Positions 9,384-18,374 of a stretch of DNA of 64,000 nucleotides are shown one piece after another. Under the pieces are notes generated by a model, which was not told where the DNA came from, searched no databases, and was given only the letters and a program-made list of their open reading frames with translations. The translations under genes and the position numbers were made by a program. The DNA lies in assembly GCF_041200025.1 (NCBI RefSeq), contig NZ_CP165628.1, forward strand, positions 1,922,001 through 1,986,000, in the 5' to 3' direction. This DNA is from Rouxiella sp. WC2420. Its GTDB lineage: Bacteria > Pseudomonadota > Gammaproteobacteria > Enterobacterales > Enterobacteriaceae. Each line of letters starts with the position of its first letter. Position 1 is the first letter of the stretch.

Positions 9384-10931
9384 TTACTGGTTCTTGACCG
9401 TTTCAGCCGGTCCAAAAACGCTGTAAGTCGGTAACTTCACGTTCTGGTAAGGCTCCCAACCGCCGCCCAGTGATTTATATAATGAAACCAGATCGGTGCT
9501 GGTTTGCACTTTGGCTACCGCGCTCTGCTGGCGCGCCTGTGCCAGCTGGCGCTGGGTATCGAGCACGGTGATAAACGAGGTCAGTCCTTTGCGGTAACCG
9601 TCAGTCGCCAGTTCGAAGCTGTTTTGCAGCGCGTTGGCCGAATCTTCCAGGCCGTTAACCCGATCCTGATCGGTGCGATAGTTGACCAGCGAGTTGTCTA
9701 CGTCCTGCAAGGCAGTCAGTACCGTCTGGCGATAGTTCAGCACGGCATTGGCCTGTTGGGCGCGGGAAACGTGTACGCCAGACACCAAACGTCCTCCCTG
9801 GAAGATGGGAATGGAAACCGTAGGCCCGAAGGAATAGAAATTACTGCTCCAGTTGGTCAGATAGCCGGCATCGGTGTTACGCATGCCAAACTGGCCGGTC
9901 AATGAAAGGCTTGGGAACAGCTGCGCCACGGAGACGCCAATATTGGCGGTTGCTGAATGCAGGTCTGCCTCCGCCTTGCGCACGTCAGGACGGCGACGCG
10001 CCAGCTCCGACGGAATACCCACGGCCACGGCATCTGGAATAGTAGGCAGCGGTTTAGGCTGCACCAGCTCTTTATCCAGCGAGCCGGGGATCTGCCCCAG
10101 CAACACGGCTAAACCGTTCATCGCCTGTCGCTGCTGTGCCTCATACTGCGGCAACTGAGCGCGCAACGAACCTAGCTGTGCCCGCGAGTTCTCGACATCT
10201 GTCTGCGGCGCAAGTCCGTGTTGAGCCTGGCTCTGCGTCAGACTCAGCGTTTGCTGGGCAACGTCTATCTGAGTCTGGATGGTCGCCAGTATAACCTGGG
10301 CACCGCGCAGTTGCAGATAGGTGCGAGCCACTTCTGCCTCGAGCGATACCAGCGCATCGTTGCGGCTTTCTATCGAAGACTCGGTTTCTGCATTGGCCAT
10401 TTCTACCGAACGACGAGTGCCACCAAACAGGTCAAGCTCCCAGCTGGCATCGAAACTGCCCTGATAGACATTAATCGGCCCGGTGGCAGAATCGATCGCA
10501 CTGGCCGCTTGTGGACTAATGTTTTCAATTTGGTCCTGCAAGCCGGTGGATTTCAGTTCACCTTTAGCGCCCAACTGCTGGCGAGTCATGCCAACGCTAC
10601 CATTGACGCTGGGTAGCCAGGCACCTTTCGCCTGTGTCACCTGTTCGCGCGCGCCAACAATACGCAACACCGCCTGTTGCAGAGTGAGATTGCCGGCAAT
10701 GGCCCGGTCAATCAGGCTATCAAGCTGCGGATCGTTAAACGATTTCCACCATTGAGGATTCGGCTGTGACGCGAGAGCAACAGAGTCAGTCGGATTCTTC
10801 TTAGGTTGGTTCATGTCATTAAACGCGGCCGGTGTTTTAGGCTGCGGGGCCTGATAATCAGGTCCGACCGAGCATCCGGCTAATGCCAGCGTCAGTACTG
10901 AAAGAGTAAAACGTGATACGTAGGCCGACAT
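9384..10931 (-). CDS. Outer membrane efflux lipoprotein, NodT family
   Basis: This is the TolC-like outer membrane channel of a tripartite drug exporter. From the ATG at 10931 it has 515 residues with a lipoprotein signal, and the lipobox LALAGC puts the acylated cysteine at residue 20. The two repeated OEP halves follow, with VGIPSELARRRPDVRKAE, the usual NodT-family signature, in the middle. An upstream in-frame start at 10985 is rejected because it would place 18 extra residues before the signal and overlap the previous gene. It is the last gene of the operon adaptor, MFS pump, outer membrane factor. The pump gene stops two bases before this start, so translation is probably coupled. Confidence 0.92.
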   Translation of the reverse strand: MSAYVSRFTLSVLTLALAGCSVGPDYQAPQPKTPAAFNDMNQPKKNPTDSVALASQPNPQWWKSFNDPQLDSLIDRAIAGNLTLQQAVLRIVGAREQVTQAKGAWLPSVNGSVGMTRQQLGAKGELKSTGLQDQIENISPQAASAIDSATGPINVYQGSFDASWELDLFGGTRRSVEMANAETESSIESRNDALVSLEAEVARTYLQLRGAQVILATIQTQIDVAQQTLSLTQSQAQHGLAPQTDVENSRAQLGSLRAQLPQYEAQQRQAMNGLAVLLGQIPGSLDKELVQPKPLPTIPDAVAVGIPSELARRRPDVRKAEADLHSATANIGVSVAQLFPSLSLTGQFGMRNTDAGYLTNWSSNFYSFGPTVSIPIFQGGRLVSGVHVSRAQQANAVLNYRQTVLTALQDVDNSLVNYRTDQDRVNGLEDSANALQNSFELATDGYRKGLTSFITVLDTQRQLAQARQQSAVAKVQTSTDLVSLYKSLGGGWEPYQNVKLPTYSVFGPAETVKNQ

Positions 10932-10933
10932 AG

Positions 10934-12502
10934 TTAATGGGCTCCGGCACTGCCTTCGCTCTTGACTGGCGAAAGCAGAAAACAAAATGGGATCAAAATA
11001 CAGGCAAGCATGACGCAGTAGCTGAACGTGTCGATGTAGGCGAGGATCTTCGATTGCGAGACCATCTCCTGATACATGCGACTGGTCGCCAGCGACGTCG
11101 GATCGCCGACAATGCTGGTGAAATCACGTATTGCCACCGCACTTTTCTGCACCGCAAGATTGAACTGCTCATTCAGCGGCGTCATGTTATGCACCATGTG
11201 TGCGCTGTTGGCCTGCGTTCGCTCGGTGATACTCGCCGTCGCCGCCGAGATTCCAATCGAGCCGAACACATTACGGAACATAGTAAATAGTGCAGCGCCA
11301 TCGGCGTTCTGACTCTGCGGCAGCGTGATAAATGCTATCGTTGTCAATGGCACAAACAGGAAGCCTAGCCCCAATGACTGTGCGCTGCGATACATAACCA
11401 GCGTGCCAAAATCAATGTTCGGCACCAATGTCATTGAGTACACGAATGAAGCCGCCATGATTGAAAAACCGAAGGCAATCAGATAACGAGTCTGAATTTT
11501 CGGCATCATCAGCAGCACCAGCGGAATACTCAACACCACCACCACGGCACCCGGAGTCATGACTAACCCGGACAGGGTCGCGGTATAGCCAAGCTGCTGC
11601 TGGGCAAGCTGAGGGATCAGTATCGAGCTGGCATAAAGAATCAGCGCCATGCCGCTCATCAACACGCTGGATACTGCGAAGTTGCGGTCTTTCAGGCAGC
11701 GTAGGTCAACCACGGGTTTCTTGGCATAAAGCAGCCAAAATACCGCGCTGACAATTCCCACCAGCGCCAATGCGGCAAAGGTGATGATAAAGTTCGAATG
11801 GAACCAGTCTTCATCTTCTCCGCGGTCCATCATGACCTGCAAACAGCCGAGTCCCAAAGCAATCAGGCTGATACCGATGTAGTCGATGCTCAATTTATCT
11901 TTGGACTTCTGCTCCCACGGTGGATCTTCCAGCAGGTGATAAATCGCAATCAGAGCCACTATCCCAATGGGAATATTAATCAGGAATACCCAGCGCCAGG
12001 TGTAGCTGTCAGTAATGAAACCGCCCAGCGTAGGCCCAAGGATCGGGGCGACGATAATGGCGATAGAGGACAGGCCAAACGCCTTGCCGCGGTCTTCTTT
12101 CTTGAAGTAATCCAGCAGTACCGATTGCTGTACCGGCTGCAGGCCGCCGCCGAAAAACCCCTGCAATAGACGGAACAGGATCATTTGCCACAGCTCGGTG
12201 GCAATTCCGCACAGGAAGGAGCAAACGGTGAACATCAGAATACAAATCATGAAATAGTTCTTGCGACCAAACGTTCGGCTGAGGAACGCCGAGATGGGCA
12301 AGACAATACCGTTGGCGACCAGGTACGAGGTAAGTACCCAGGTGGCCTCATCGTAGCTTGAAGACAGCGTTCCCGCGATGTGCGGCAATGCCACGTTCAC
12401 AATGGTGGTGTCGAGGATCTCCATAAATACCGCGATGGTGACCACGATGGCCACCGCCCACTGATTATTTTTGGGGACCCAACTGCTCCGTTCGTCACTC
12501 AT
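10934..12502 (-). CDS. DHA2-family MFS multidrug pump, EmrB-like
   Basis: This 522-residue inner membrane antiporter has about 14 membrane helices and exports drugs using the proton gradient. It carries DHA2 signatures: LDTTIVNVALPHIAGTL in helix 1, RLLQGFFGGGLQPVQQ near 110-125, and GPTLGGFITDSYTWRWVF. The start overlaps the stop of the adaptor gene by four bases (ATGA, 12499-12502). It would work with the adaptor upstream and the outer membrane channel downstream. It resembles EmrB in design but is too divergent to be called its ortholog. Confidence 0.92.
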   Translation of the reverse strand: MSDERSSWVPKNNQWAVAIVVTIAVFMEILDTTIVNVALPHIAGTLSSSYDEATWVLTSYLVANGIVLPISAFLSRTFGRKNYFMICILMFTVCSFLCGIATELWQMILFRLLQGFFGGGLQPVQQSVLLDYFKKEDRGKAFGLSSIAIIVAPILGPTLGGFITDSYTWRWVFLINIPIGIVALIAIYHLLEDPPWEQKSKDKLSIDYIGISLIALGLGCLQVMMDRGEDEDWFHSNFIITFAALALVGIVSAVFWLLYAKKPVVDLRCLKDRNFAVSSVLMSGMALILYASSILIPQLAQQQLGYTATLSGLVMTPGAVVVVLSIPLVLLMMPKIQTRYLIAFGFSIMAASFVYSMTLVPNIDFGTLVMYRSAQSLGLGFLFVPLTTIAFITLPQSQNADGAALFTMFRNVFGSIGISAATASITERTQANSAHMVHNMTPLNEQFNLAVQKSAVAIRDFTSIVGDPTSLATSRMYQEMVSQSKILAYIDTFSYCVMLACILIPFCFLLSPVKSEGSAGAH

Positions 12503-13734
12503 TCAACAGTTACCGTCGGGTCAACAGACAGGCCCAGCGGCAAGGGTTTTTTCGGATCCAGACCACTGTCGATCACTATTTTAACCGGTACGCGCTGAAC
12601 GATTTTTACGTAGTTACCCGTGGCGTTTTCAGCCGGGAAGGCCGAGAAACGCGAGCCGGTACCTTGCTGGATGCTGTCTACATGGCCGTGAAGTTCGATA
12701 TTCGGATAGGCATCGATTTTAACGTCCACTTTATCGCCCGGATTCATGCGTTCCAGCTGCGATTCTTTAAAGTTGGCAGTGATCCAGATATCCGGCGAAA
12801 CCAGCGAGAACAGCGAAGATCCGGCTTGAACCAGAGTACCCAGCTGAACGTTACGCATAGTGACGAATCCGTCAAACGGCGCGCGAACGTCGGCATAGGA
12901 AAGGTTAAGGTTCGCGGTTTCCAGCTGTGCTTTAGCCTGCTCAACCTGCTGCTGACGGGCTTCGACGTTAGCGGCGGCATTGCGGATATTTAACTGTACC
13001 TGCGCCGCAACCAGAACCTGTGCCTTGGCATTGGCCAAATCGGCATTGGCAGAACGCATCTGTGCGGTTGCGGTATCGATATTTTGTTGCGAGGTGGCAC
13101 GTGGATCAACGCCGTGCTGACGACGATAATCGGCAGTTGCGTTCAACAGGTTGGCTTCGGCACGAGCTTCCTGCGCCTGAGCCTGAGCCAGCTGTGCAGG
13201 ATATTGCACTTTGGCCAAATCGTATTGAACCTGTGCCTGATGCAGCTGTGACACGGCCAGACCAAGCTGTGCAGTGGCCTGATCGCGCTGGGCGGTAGCA
13301 TCTCGTGGGTCAATCTGGACAACCAGCTGACCTTTTTTCACGAATTCGTTGTCCTTGACCGCCAGATTAACCACATAACCGGCAATTTTAGGCGCGACGG
13401 TCACGGTGTTTGCCTCGGTAAAGGCGTCATCGGTGGTTTCAAGATTGCGATTCAGGAACCAGAAAATCAAGGCGGCGATCACGATTATCACGACCACAAT
13501 GCCCAAAATGATTAGCGGTTTTTTACCAGGGCCTTTGCCCTTTTGGCCTTCCTTGTCGTTGTCGTCCTGTTTTTGATTGTTAGTGCTCTCATCAGGGCTA
13601 CTATGGCCTTCGCCAGATTTGACCTGTGAGGAGTTAATCGCTGATTTGCTGCTGTCCGTTGCATCGTTGGCGTGCTGGGTGGTTTCTTTTTTGTTATCAG
13701 TCATATTGTTATGATCGCTGGTTGTGTTGCTCAT
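12499..13734 (-). CDS. HlyD/EmrA-type periplasmic adaptor
   Basis: This is the membrane fusion protein that links the MFS pump to the outer membrane channel. It has 411 residues with a membrane anchor at about 73-95 and then the barrel-sandwich and coiled-coil hairpin (many AQA and QAQ repeats), closing with RVPVKIVIDSG near the end. The oddity is a hydrophilic cytoplasmic N terminus of about 70 residues, rich in Asn, Asp, Ser and Lys, much longer than in EmrA. A start at residue 11 is also possible. It is first in the operon. The start codon has no strong ribosome binding site. Confidence 0.9.
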   Translation of the reverse strand: MSNTTSDHNNMTDNKKETTQHANDATDSSKSAINSSQVKSGEGHSSPDESTNNQKQDDNDKEGQKGKGPGKKPLIILGIVVVIIVIAALIFWFLNRNLETTDDAFTEANTVTVAPKIAGYVVNLAVKDNEFVKKGQLVVQIDPRDATAQRDQATAQLGLAVSQLHQAQVQYDLAKVQYPAQLAQAQAQEARAEANLLNATADYRRQHGVDPRATSQQNIDTATAQMRSANADLANAKAQVLVAAQVQLNIRNAAANVEARQQQVEQAKAQLETANLNLSYADVRAPFDGFVTMRNVQLGTLVQAGSSLFSLVSPDIWITANFKESQLERMNPGDKVDVKIDAYPNIELHGHVDSIQQGTGSRFSAFPAENATGNYVKIVQRVPVKIVIDSGLDPKKPLPLGLSVDPTVTVE

Positions 13735-14039
13735 CGAAGAGTGGGCACGCAGGATGCCTTGATAAGTATTTAAAAGAAGCTCGCTTTACCCTAGAAGATC
13801 TTGATGTAAAAGCAAGTAAATTTAAGTCAGTACGTTTACCTTTTAGCCAATTGCTTATCGATTGTTTTGGCGAAAAGGGAAAAATCTTTATGGCAAGTGC
13901 AAAAAGTGGCAAACTAGCCCCCTCTGCTGCGAAAACCTTCACATAATTCAATTACCTTTATTAGGGTTTAATTTCTACTTCCTTTCAGCATTGCGAACTC
14001 ATTTCTTTTTTAAAATTGTTCAATTTTTAGGATAGCCGT
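13735..14039. other. Divergent intergenic region, adaptor gene and CDF exporter gene
   Basis: About 305 bases between two divergent genes. It must contain both promoters. Minus-strand and plus-strand reading frames here lack ribosome binding sites and family resemblance, so I call no gene. No clear operator stands out. Confidence 0.5.
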
Positions 14040-14972
14040 GTGACAAATTTAGAGACTTCTTCTGCGGGCAATGACCGAAGTTTAAAAGGTCTGACTCGAA
14101 TTGCTTCGATGGTGTCACTGATCGTGGCTTTGGTTTTGGTCGGAGTCAAAGTCTGGGCTTGGGTTGCAACCGGTTCCATTGCATTGCTGACCTCTGCGGC
14201 CGATGGCCTGGTCGACGTGCTTGCTTCTCTGGTGACGCTGATAGGCGTGCGCTACGCCGGTCGTCCTGCTGATAAAGGTCATCGCTACGGGCACGGCAAG
14301 GCAGAAGCGGTAGCGGCCTTTGTCCAGGCACTGTTGCTGGGAGCTGCGGGCCTGGTGCTGGGCATTGAATCGGTAGGGCGTTTGCTGGATCCGCAGCCTT
14401 TGGCACAGCTGGGGCTGGGTATCTGGGTGATTATTGGCAGTTCACTGGCCGCCGTGGGTCTGGTGATGATGCAGACTTACGTGGTCAAACGCACGGCTTC
14501 GACGGCGATTGCCGCCGACCGCGCGCATTACGTGACTGATGTGGCGGTGAATGTTGCAGTGTTGCTGGCGCTGGTGCTTGAACACTATTTTGGCTGGACG
14601 CGTTCCGACTCCACCGGCGCGCTGCTTATCTCTTTCTACATGATTTGGAACGCCAAGGGCATGGCGGCGGATGCGTTAAAGCAACTGCTGGACCGTGAGT
14701 TGGATGTTGAAGACCGCAAACGGGTCAGAGCCGCAGTCATGGGCGTTGAAGGCGTGAAGGGCGTGCATGATATTCGCACCCGCAACGGTGGCGATCGGGT
14801 GTTTGTCGAATTTCATTTAGAGGTAGATGGCATGCTGTCGGTAGACGTTGGCCACGATATCGGCGACGCAGCCGAGGCCGCTGTTATGCAGCTTTTCACC
14901 GCCGCCGACGTCACCGCACACCTCGAACCTGCCGGCATCGACGATGACCGGCTGGACGATTTATTTAAGTAG
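14040..14972 (+). CDS. Cation diffusion facilitator, FieF-like metal exporter
   Basis: This 310-residue inner membrane protein belongs to the CDF family and would export zinc, iron or a similar divalent metal in exchange for protons. The membrane metal site is visible as D55 and D59 in SAADGLVD and H163 and D167 in HYVTDVAVN. The C-terminal cytoplasmic metal-sensing domain runs from about 215. Translation starts at a GTG (14040) with AGGA about seven bases upstream; the only nearby alternative GTG (14038) is followed at once by a stop. It converges on the gntR gene at 14976 with almost no gap. It is FieF-like but I cannot tell which metal it carries. Confidence 0.9.
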   Translation: MTNLETSSAGNDRSLKGLTRIASMVSLIVALVLVGVKVWAWVATGSIALLTSAADGLVDVLASLVTLIGVRYAGRPADKGHRYGHGKAEAVAAFVQALLLGAAGLVLGIESVGRLLDPQPLAQLGLGIWVIIGSSLAAVGLVMMQTYVVKRTASTAIAADRAHYVTDVAVNVAVLLALVLEHYFGWTRSDSTGALLISFYMIWNAKGMAADALKQLLDRELDVEDRKRVRAAVMGVEGVKGVHDIRTRNGGDRVFVEFHLEVDGMLSVDVGHDIGDAAEAAVMQLFTAADVTAHLEPAGIDDDRLDDLFK

Positions 14973-14975
14973 TTG

Positions 14976-15755
14976 TTACTCTTCCAGAAAACGATCGTCG
15001 ATGGTGGCTTGCAACGCCACCATCGCCCTCTCCGCATGGCACATATGTTCTGTCATAATCTGCTCGACCTTCTGCGCATCTTTACGGCGCATTGCATCAA
15101 TCAATCGATATTGAAACTCAATGCCTTCACTGCGTTGTACCGGTTCTGGGCGTTTGTAAATATCTTTGCATACTGCCAGGTCTTTCAGCAGACGTTGCAG
15201 GAAATGGCAGATGAACGCCAACAGCACGTTATCGGAATAGCTGGCTACCACACCATGAAAATCCAGTTCGGCCATACGCTGGTCCCAGCGCTCCTGGTCA
15301 TCTGCCGGTTCGTGGTCATAAATGCCGATCAGCTCGTGTAATTTGTCAAAGCCTGCCTTGTCGATGTTTTCGATGGCGCTGACTGCGACCACCGGCTCCA
15401 GGGCTTTACGCAGGGCATAGATATCGCTGATGGAAATTTGTCGGGTAAACAGATAGTTCGATAGCAGGCTCATCGCACGGGTTTCGCTCATCGATTCGAT
15501 AAACGCGCCGCCGCCCGGTCCGGTACGAGTGCGAATGAGGCCTTGGACCTCCAGGGATTTCAGCGCTTCTCGCACAGTGCCTTTGCCAGCTGCAAAACGG
15601 GTGGTGAGGTCTTTCTCCTGCGGCAGTCGGTCGCCGGGCACCAGATTATCGTTAATGATGGTTTTTTTAATCTCATCGACAATTTCATCGGTGCGCTTTC
15701 GTCGCGCTGGGTCGGCGGCAGAGGCACTTTCTTTCGACATTGATTCGTTGGTCAT
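14976..15755 (-). CDS. GntR/FadR-type regulator of the peptide transporter
   Basis: This 259-residue repressor has an N-terminal winged helix (about 20-90, with VPGDRLPQEKDLTTRFAAGKGTVREAL) and a C-terminal FCD all-helical effector domain. It is the last gene of the minus-strand ABC transporter operon, 37 bases after the second ATPase gene. It probably controls the operon and the divergent DUF1028 gene by binding the pair of TTTATGSGTATAAA sites at 20980-21025. The ligand is unknown; a peptide or amino acid derivative carried by the transporter is a reasonable guess. Confidence 0.88.
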   Translation of the reverse strand: MTNESMSKESASAADPARRKRTDEIVDEIKKTIINDNLVPGDRLPQEKDLTTRFAAGKGTVREALKSLEVQGLIRTRTGPGGGAFIESMSETRAMSLLSNYLFTRQISISDIYALRKALEPVVAVSAIENIDKAGFDKLHELIGIYDHEPADDQERWDQRMAELDFHGVVASYSDNVLLAFICHFLQRLLKDLAVCKDIYKRPEPVQRSEGIEFQYRLIDAMRRKDAQKVEQIMTEHMCHAERAMVALQATIDDRFLEE

Positions 15756-15792
15756 AGGTTCCTTTCCATTAACAAGGGATTGTCGGTAAAGA

Positions 15793-16593
15793 TTATTCCG
15801 TTACGGCAACCAGTCTTGGCGCACTGGCCAGCAGGCTTTGAGTGTAAGGATGGGATGCCTGAGCAAAAAGCGTCTGGCTATCTGCACACTCGACCCATTC
15901 TCCTAAATACATCACGGCCACGCGGTCTGCGACTGACTCCACCACAGCCAGGTCGTGACTAATGAATATGTAGGATAGGCCAAATTGTTGTTTTAGTTGA
16001 TCCAAAAGTAATAAAACTTGTGCCTGTACTGAGACATCTAACGCGCTGACTGGTTCGTCGAGCACCAGAATTTTCGCTTCGGCAGCCAGCGATCGGGCAA
16101 TCGCCAGCCTCTGAGCCTGTCCTCCCGAAAACTCGTGGGGGTAGCAGGCCAGTGCATCCTGTGGCATGTTCACGGCCTGCATTAACTGCTGCATTTTCTC
16201 GCGCTGCTGGAGGCTGGAATAGCCGCAAAGCTGTGCCAATGGCACCGCCAGCGTTTCGGCAATAGTCTTGCGCGGATTGAGTGAGGCAACCGGGTCCTGA
16301 AACACATACTGGATGGTTTTGCCAAAGGCTCTGGCCCCTCGTTTGCGCCACTGTGCCGCATCCTGACCCATCAATTTAAGCGAGCCGGAGGTGGGATGTT
16401 CGAGCCCGACCAGCATCCTCGCCAGCGTACTTTTCCCCGAGCCGCTTTCACCGACGATCGCCAGCGTTTCACCCTGTTGCAGGCTAAATGAGACGTTTTT
16501 CACCGCCTGAACCTGATGCTCGGCGCGAGAAAACCAGCGCTTGTCGCGACCAAAGGTTTTAACCAGATTGCTGGTTTCAATTACCTGATTCAT
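15793..16593 (-). CDS. Oligopeptide ABC transporter ATPase, DppF/OppF type
   Basis: This 266-residue cytoplasmic ATPase energises peptide uptake. Walker A is GESGSGKST at 48-56, the signature is FSGGQAQRLAIA, and Walker B runs into VLDEPVSALD. The C-terminal extension HPYTQSLLASAPR is typical of the peptide/nickel subfamily. Its start overlaps the stop of the fused permease-ATPase gene by four bases (16590-16593). It would pair with the ATPase half of that fusion to form the usual two-ATPase motor. Confidence 0.93.
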   Translation of the reverse strand: MNQVIETSNLVKTFGRDKRWFSRAEHQVQAVKNVSFSLQQGETLAIVGESGSGKSTLARMLVGLEHPTSGSLKLMGQDAAQWRKRGARAFGKTIQYVFQDPVASLNPRKTIAETLAVPLAQLCGYSSLQQREKMQQLMQAVNMPQDALACYPHEFSGGQAQRLAIARSLAAEAKILVLDEPVSALDVSVQAQVLLLLDQLKQQFGLSYIFISHDLAVVESVADRVAVMYLGEWVECADSQTLFAQASHPYTQSLLASAPRLVAVTE

Positions 16594-18374
16594 GCTTGCT
16601 CCTGCCGGGAAGAATACAGCGATTTTACACGCCCAAGAAACTCACGGCCCTGACCCAAATGTGGCACGCAGGCGATCAGCCGCTGGGTGTAGGGATGCTG
16701 AGGATGGTTCAATACGCGACTCGTTTCGCCGGTTTCAACGATTTCTCCGTGCTGCATCACCGCCACCCGATCGCAAATCTGGCTGACTACGCCAAAATCG
16801 TGAGTAATAAACAGCAGCGTGAGTCCGCGTTCGCGCCGCAGTTGCTGTAGCAGTTCAAGGACTCGCGCCTGCACCGTGACATCCAGCGCGGTAGTGGGTT
16901 CATCGGCAATAATAATTTGCGGATCGTTGGCCAGCGCCATAGCTATACCGACACGCTGACGCTGTCCCCCCGAAAGCTGATGTGGATAAGCCGCATAGCG
17001 CTGTTCGGCTTCGTTAATCCCCACGCTATCGAGCAGAGCAATCGCCTGTACTTTGGCCTGCTGCTTATTCAGCGGTTGATGGGCAATAATGGCTTCGCTG
17101 AGCTGATAACCAATGCTGAACTGCGGGTGCAGCGTGGTTAGCGGGTCTTGAAAAATATAGGCCACGCGAGCGCCACGCCGCTGTTGCAATTTTTGTGATG
17201 GCAGAGACAGCATTTCTTCGCCGCAAACGTAAGCCGCACCGCCGACAATCACTGCGGGCGGCGAGGCGACCAGCCCCATGATTGACAGCGCGGTCACACT
17301 TTTGCCCGATCCGCTTTCACCGATCAATCCAAGACATTCGCCTTTTGCTACCTGAAAACTGATGCCTTTGACCGCGGCCGAGGCGTGAGGGCCACGACCA
17401 AAATTGACCTTTAAATCGACGATTTCCAATAAAGCTTCAGGAAAGCGTGGTGCGGGGATCGACGGGCGCTCAACCTCGGTGATGGCTTTCGCACGCTGCA
17501 AAACGCCCGATTTTAAGCGCGGATCCAGCAGATCCCGCACGCCATCGCCCAGCAAGTTGACGCTAATCACCAGTAGAAAAATCATCACCCCCGGCACCAG
17601 CGTAACGTGCGGCGCGCTGAACATCTGCTCGCGGCCCTGACCCAGCATCGAACCTAAATCGGCATTCGGCGGTTGAGTGCCAAGGCCTAAAAACGATAAA
17701 CCCGCGGTTTCGAGGATCATCCAGCCGAGGGTGGTTGACATGGTGACGACAATAATCGGTAACACGTTGGGCAGTAATTCGGTAAACAGCACCTGCCAGT
17801 GATTTTTGCCGGAAAGCCGCGCTGCCTGAATAAAATCACGCTGGCGTAAACCGAGAGTTAATCCACGAATGTTGCGGGCAAAAAACGGAATATTGACGAT
17901 AGCGATGGCGTAAAGCGCGTTAAGCAGGCCGGGGCCAAGCACGGCGACAATCGCCAGCGCCAGCAAAATATAAGGAAAGGCCATCAACATATCGATAAAG
18001 CGCATCAGCAGACTGTCGGTGCGGCCGCCCGCATAGCCCGCAATTAAGCCAATCAGCGTTCCCAGCAGCGCGGCAAGCACGGTGGCGCTGATACCGACCA
18101 CCAATGAAACACGAGTGCCCCACAGCAGGCGCGATAACAAATCGCGCCCCAGAGCGTCAGTGCCGAGCCAGTGACCCGCAGTGAGCGGCGGCTGCAGGCG
18201 TTGCAGCAAATCGGTCGCGTCCGGATTGGCCAGCGGCAGCCACGGGGCAAGCAGCGCGGCGACAATAATCATCAGCAGTACCAGCAGGCCGCCTGCCGCC
18301 AGACGATTGTTTAACAGCAGCGCGACTGTCGAGGGGCGATGGCGAGCGGGGGAACTATTGCGCGTGTCGGTCAT
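16590..18374 (-). CDS. Fused DppC permease and DppD ATPase of a peptide transporter
   Basis: One 594-residue polypeptide joins two subunits that are normally separate. Residues 1 to about 290 are a DppC-like permease with the EAA loop region and five or six membrane helices. Residues about 320-585 are a DppD-like ATPase with GESGSGKSV, LSGGQRQRVGIAMAL and IIADEPTTALDVT. The linker around residue 295-315 is short and unstructured (VLQRAKAITEVERPS), and the frame is uninterrupted. The start at 18374 overlaps the upstream permease stop by four bases; a longer frame to 18527 would run inside that gene in another phase and gives a non-family sequence. The reading frame at the junction makes a sequencing error unlikely. 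Confidence 0.93.
   Translation of the reverse strand: MTDTRNSSPARHRPSTVALLLNNRLAAGGLLVLLMIIVAALLAPWLPLANPDATDLLQRLQPPLTAGHWLGTDALGRDLLSRLLWGTRVSLVVGISATVLAALLGTLIGLIAGYAGGRTDSLLMRFIDMLMAFPYILLALAIVAVLGPGLLNALYAIAIVNIPFFARNIRGLTLGLRQRDFIQAARLSGKNHWQVLFTELLPNVLPIIVVTMSTTLGWMILETAGLSFLGLGTQPPNADLGSMLGQGREQMFSAPHVTLVPGVMIFLLVISVNLLGDGVRDLLDPRLKSGVLQRAKAITEVERPSIPAPRFPEALLEIVDLKVNFGRGPHASAAVKGISFQVAKGECLGLIGESGSGKSVTALSIMGLVASPPAVIVGGAAYVCGEEMLSLPSQKLQQRRGARVAYIFQDPLTTLHPQFSIGYQLSEAIIAHQPLNKQQAKVQAIALLDSVGINEAEQRYAAYPHQLSGGQRQRVGIAMALANDPQIIIADEPTTALDVTVQARVLELLQQLRRERGLTLLFITHDFGVVSQICDRVAVMQHGEIVETGETSRVLNHPQHPYTQRLIACVPHLGQGREFLGRVKSLYSSRQEQA

Noticed and set aside
13659-13951. Open frames on both strands upstream of the EmrAB-like operon
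   Set aside because: They overlap the adaptor gene or its promoter, have no ribosome binding site and resemble no family.
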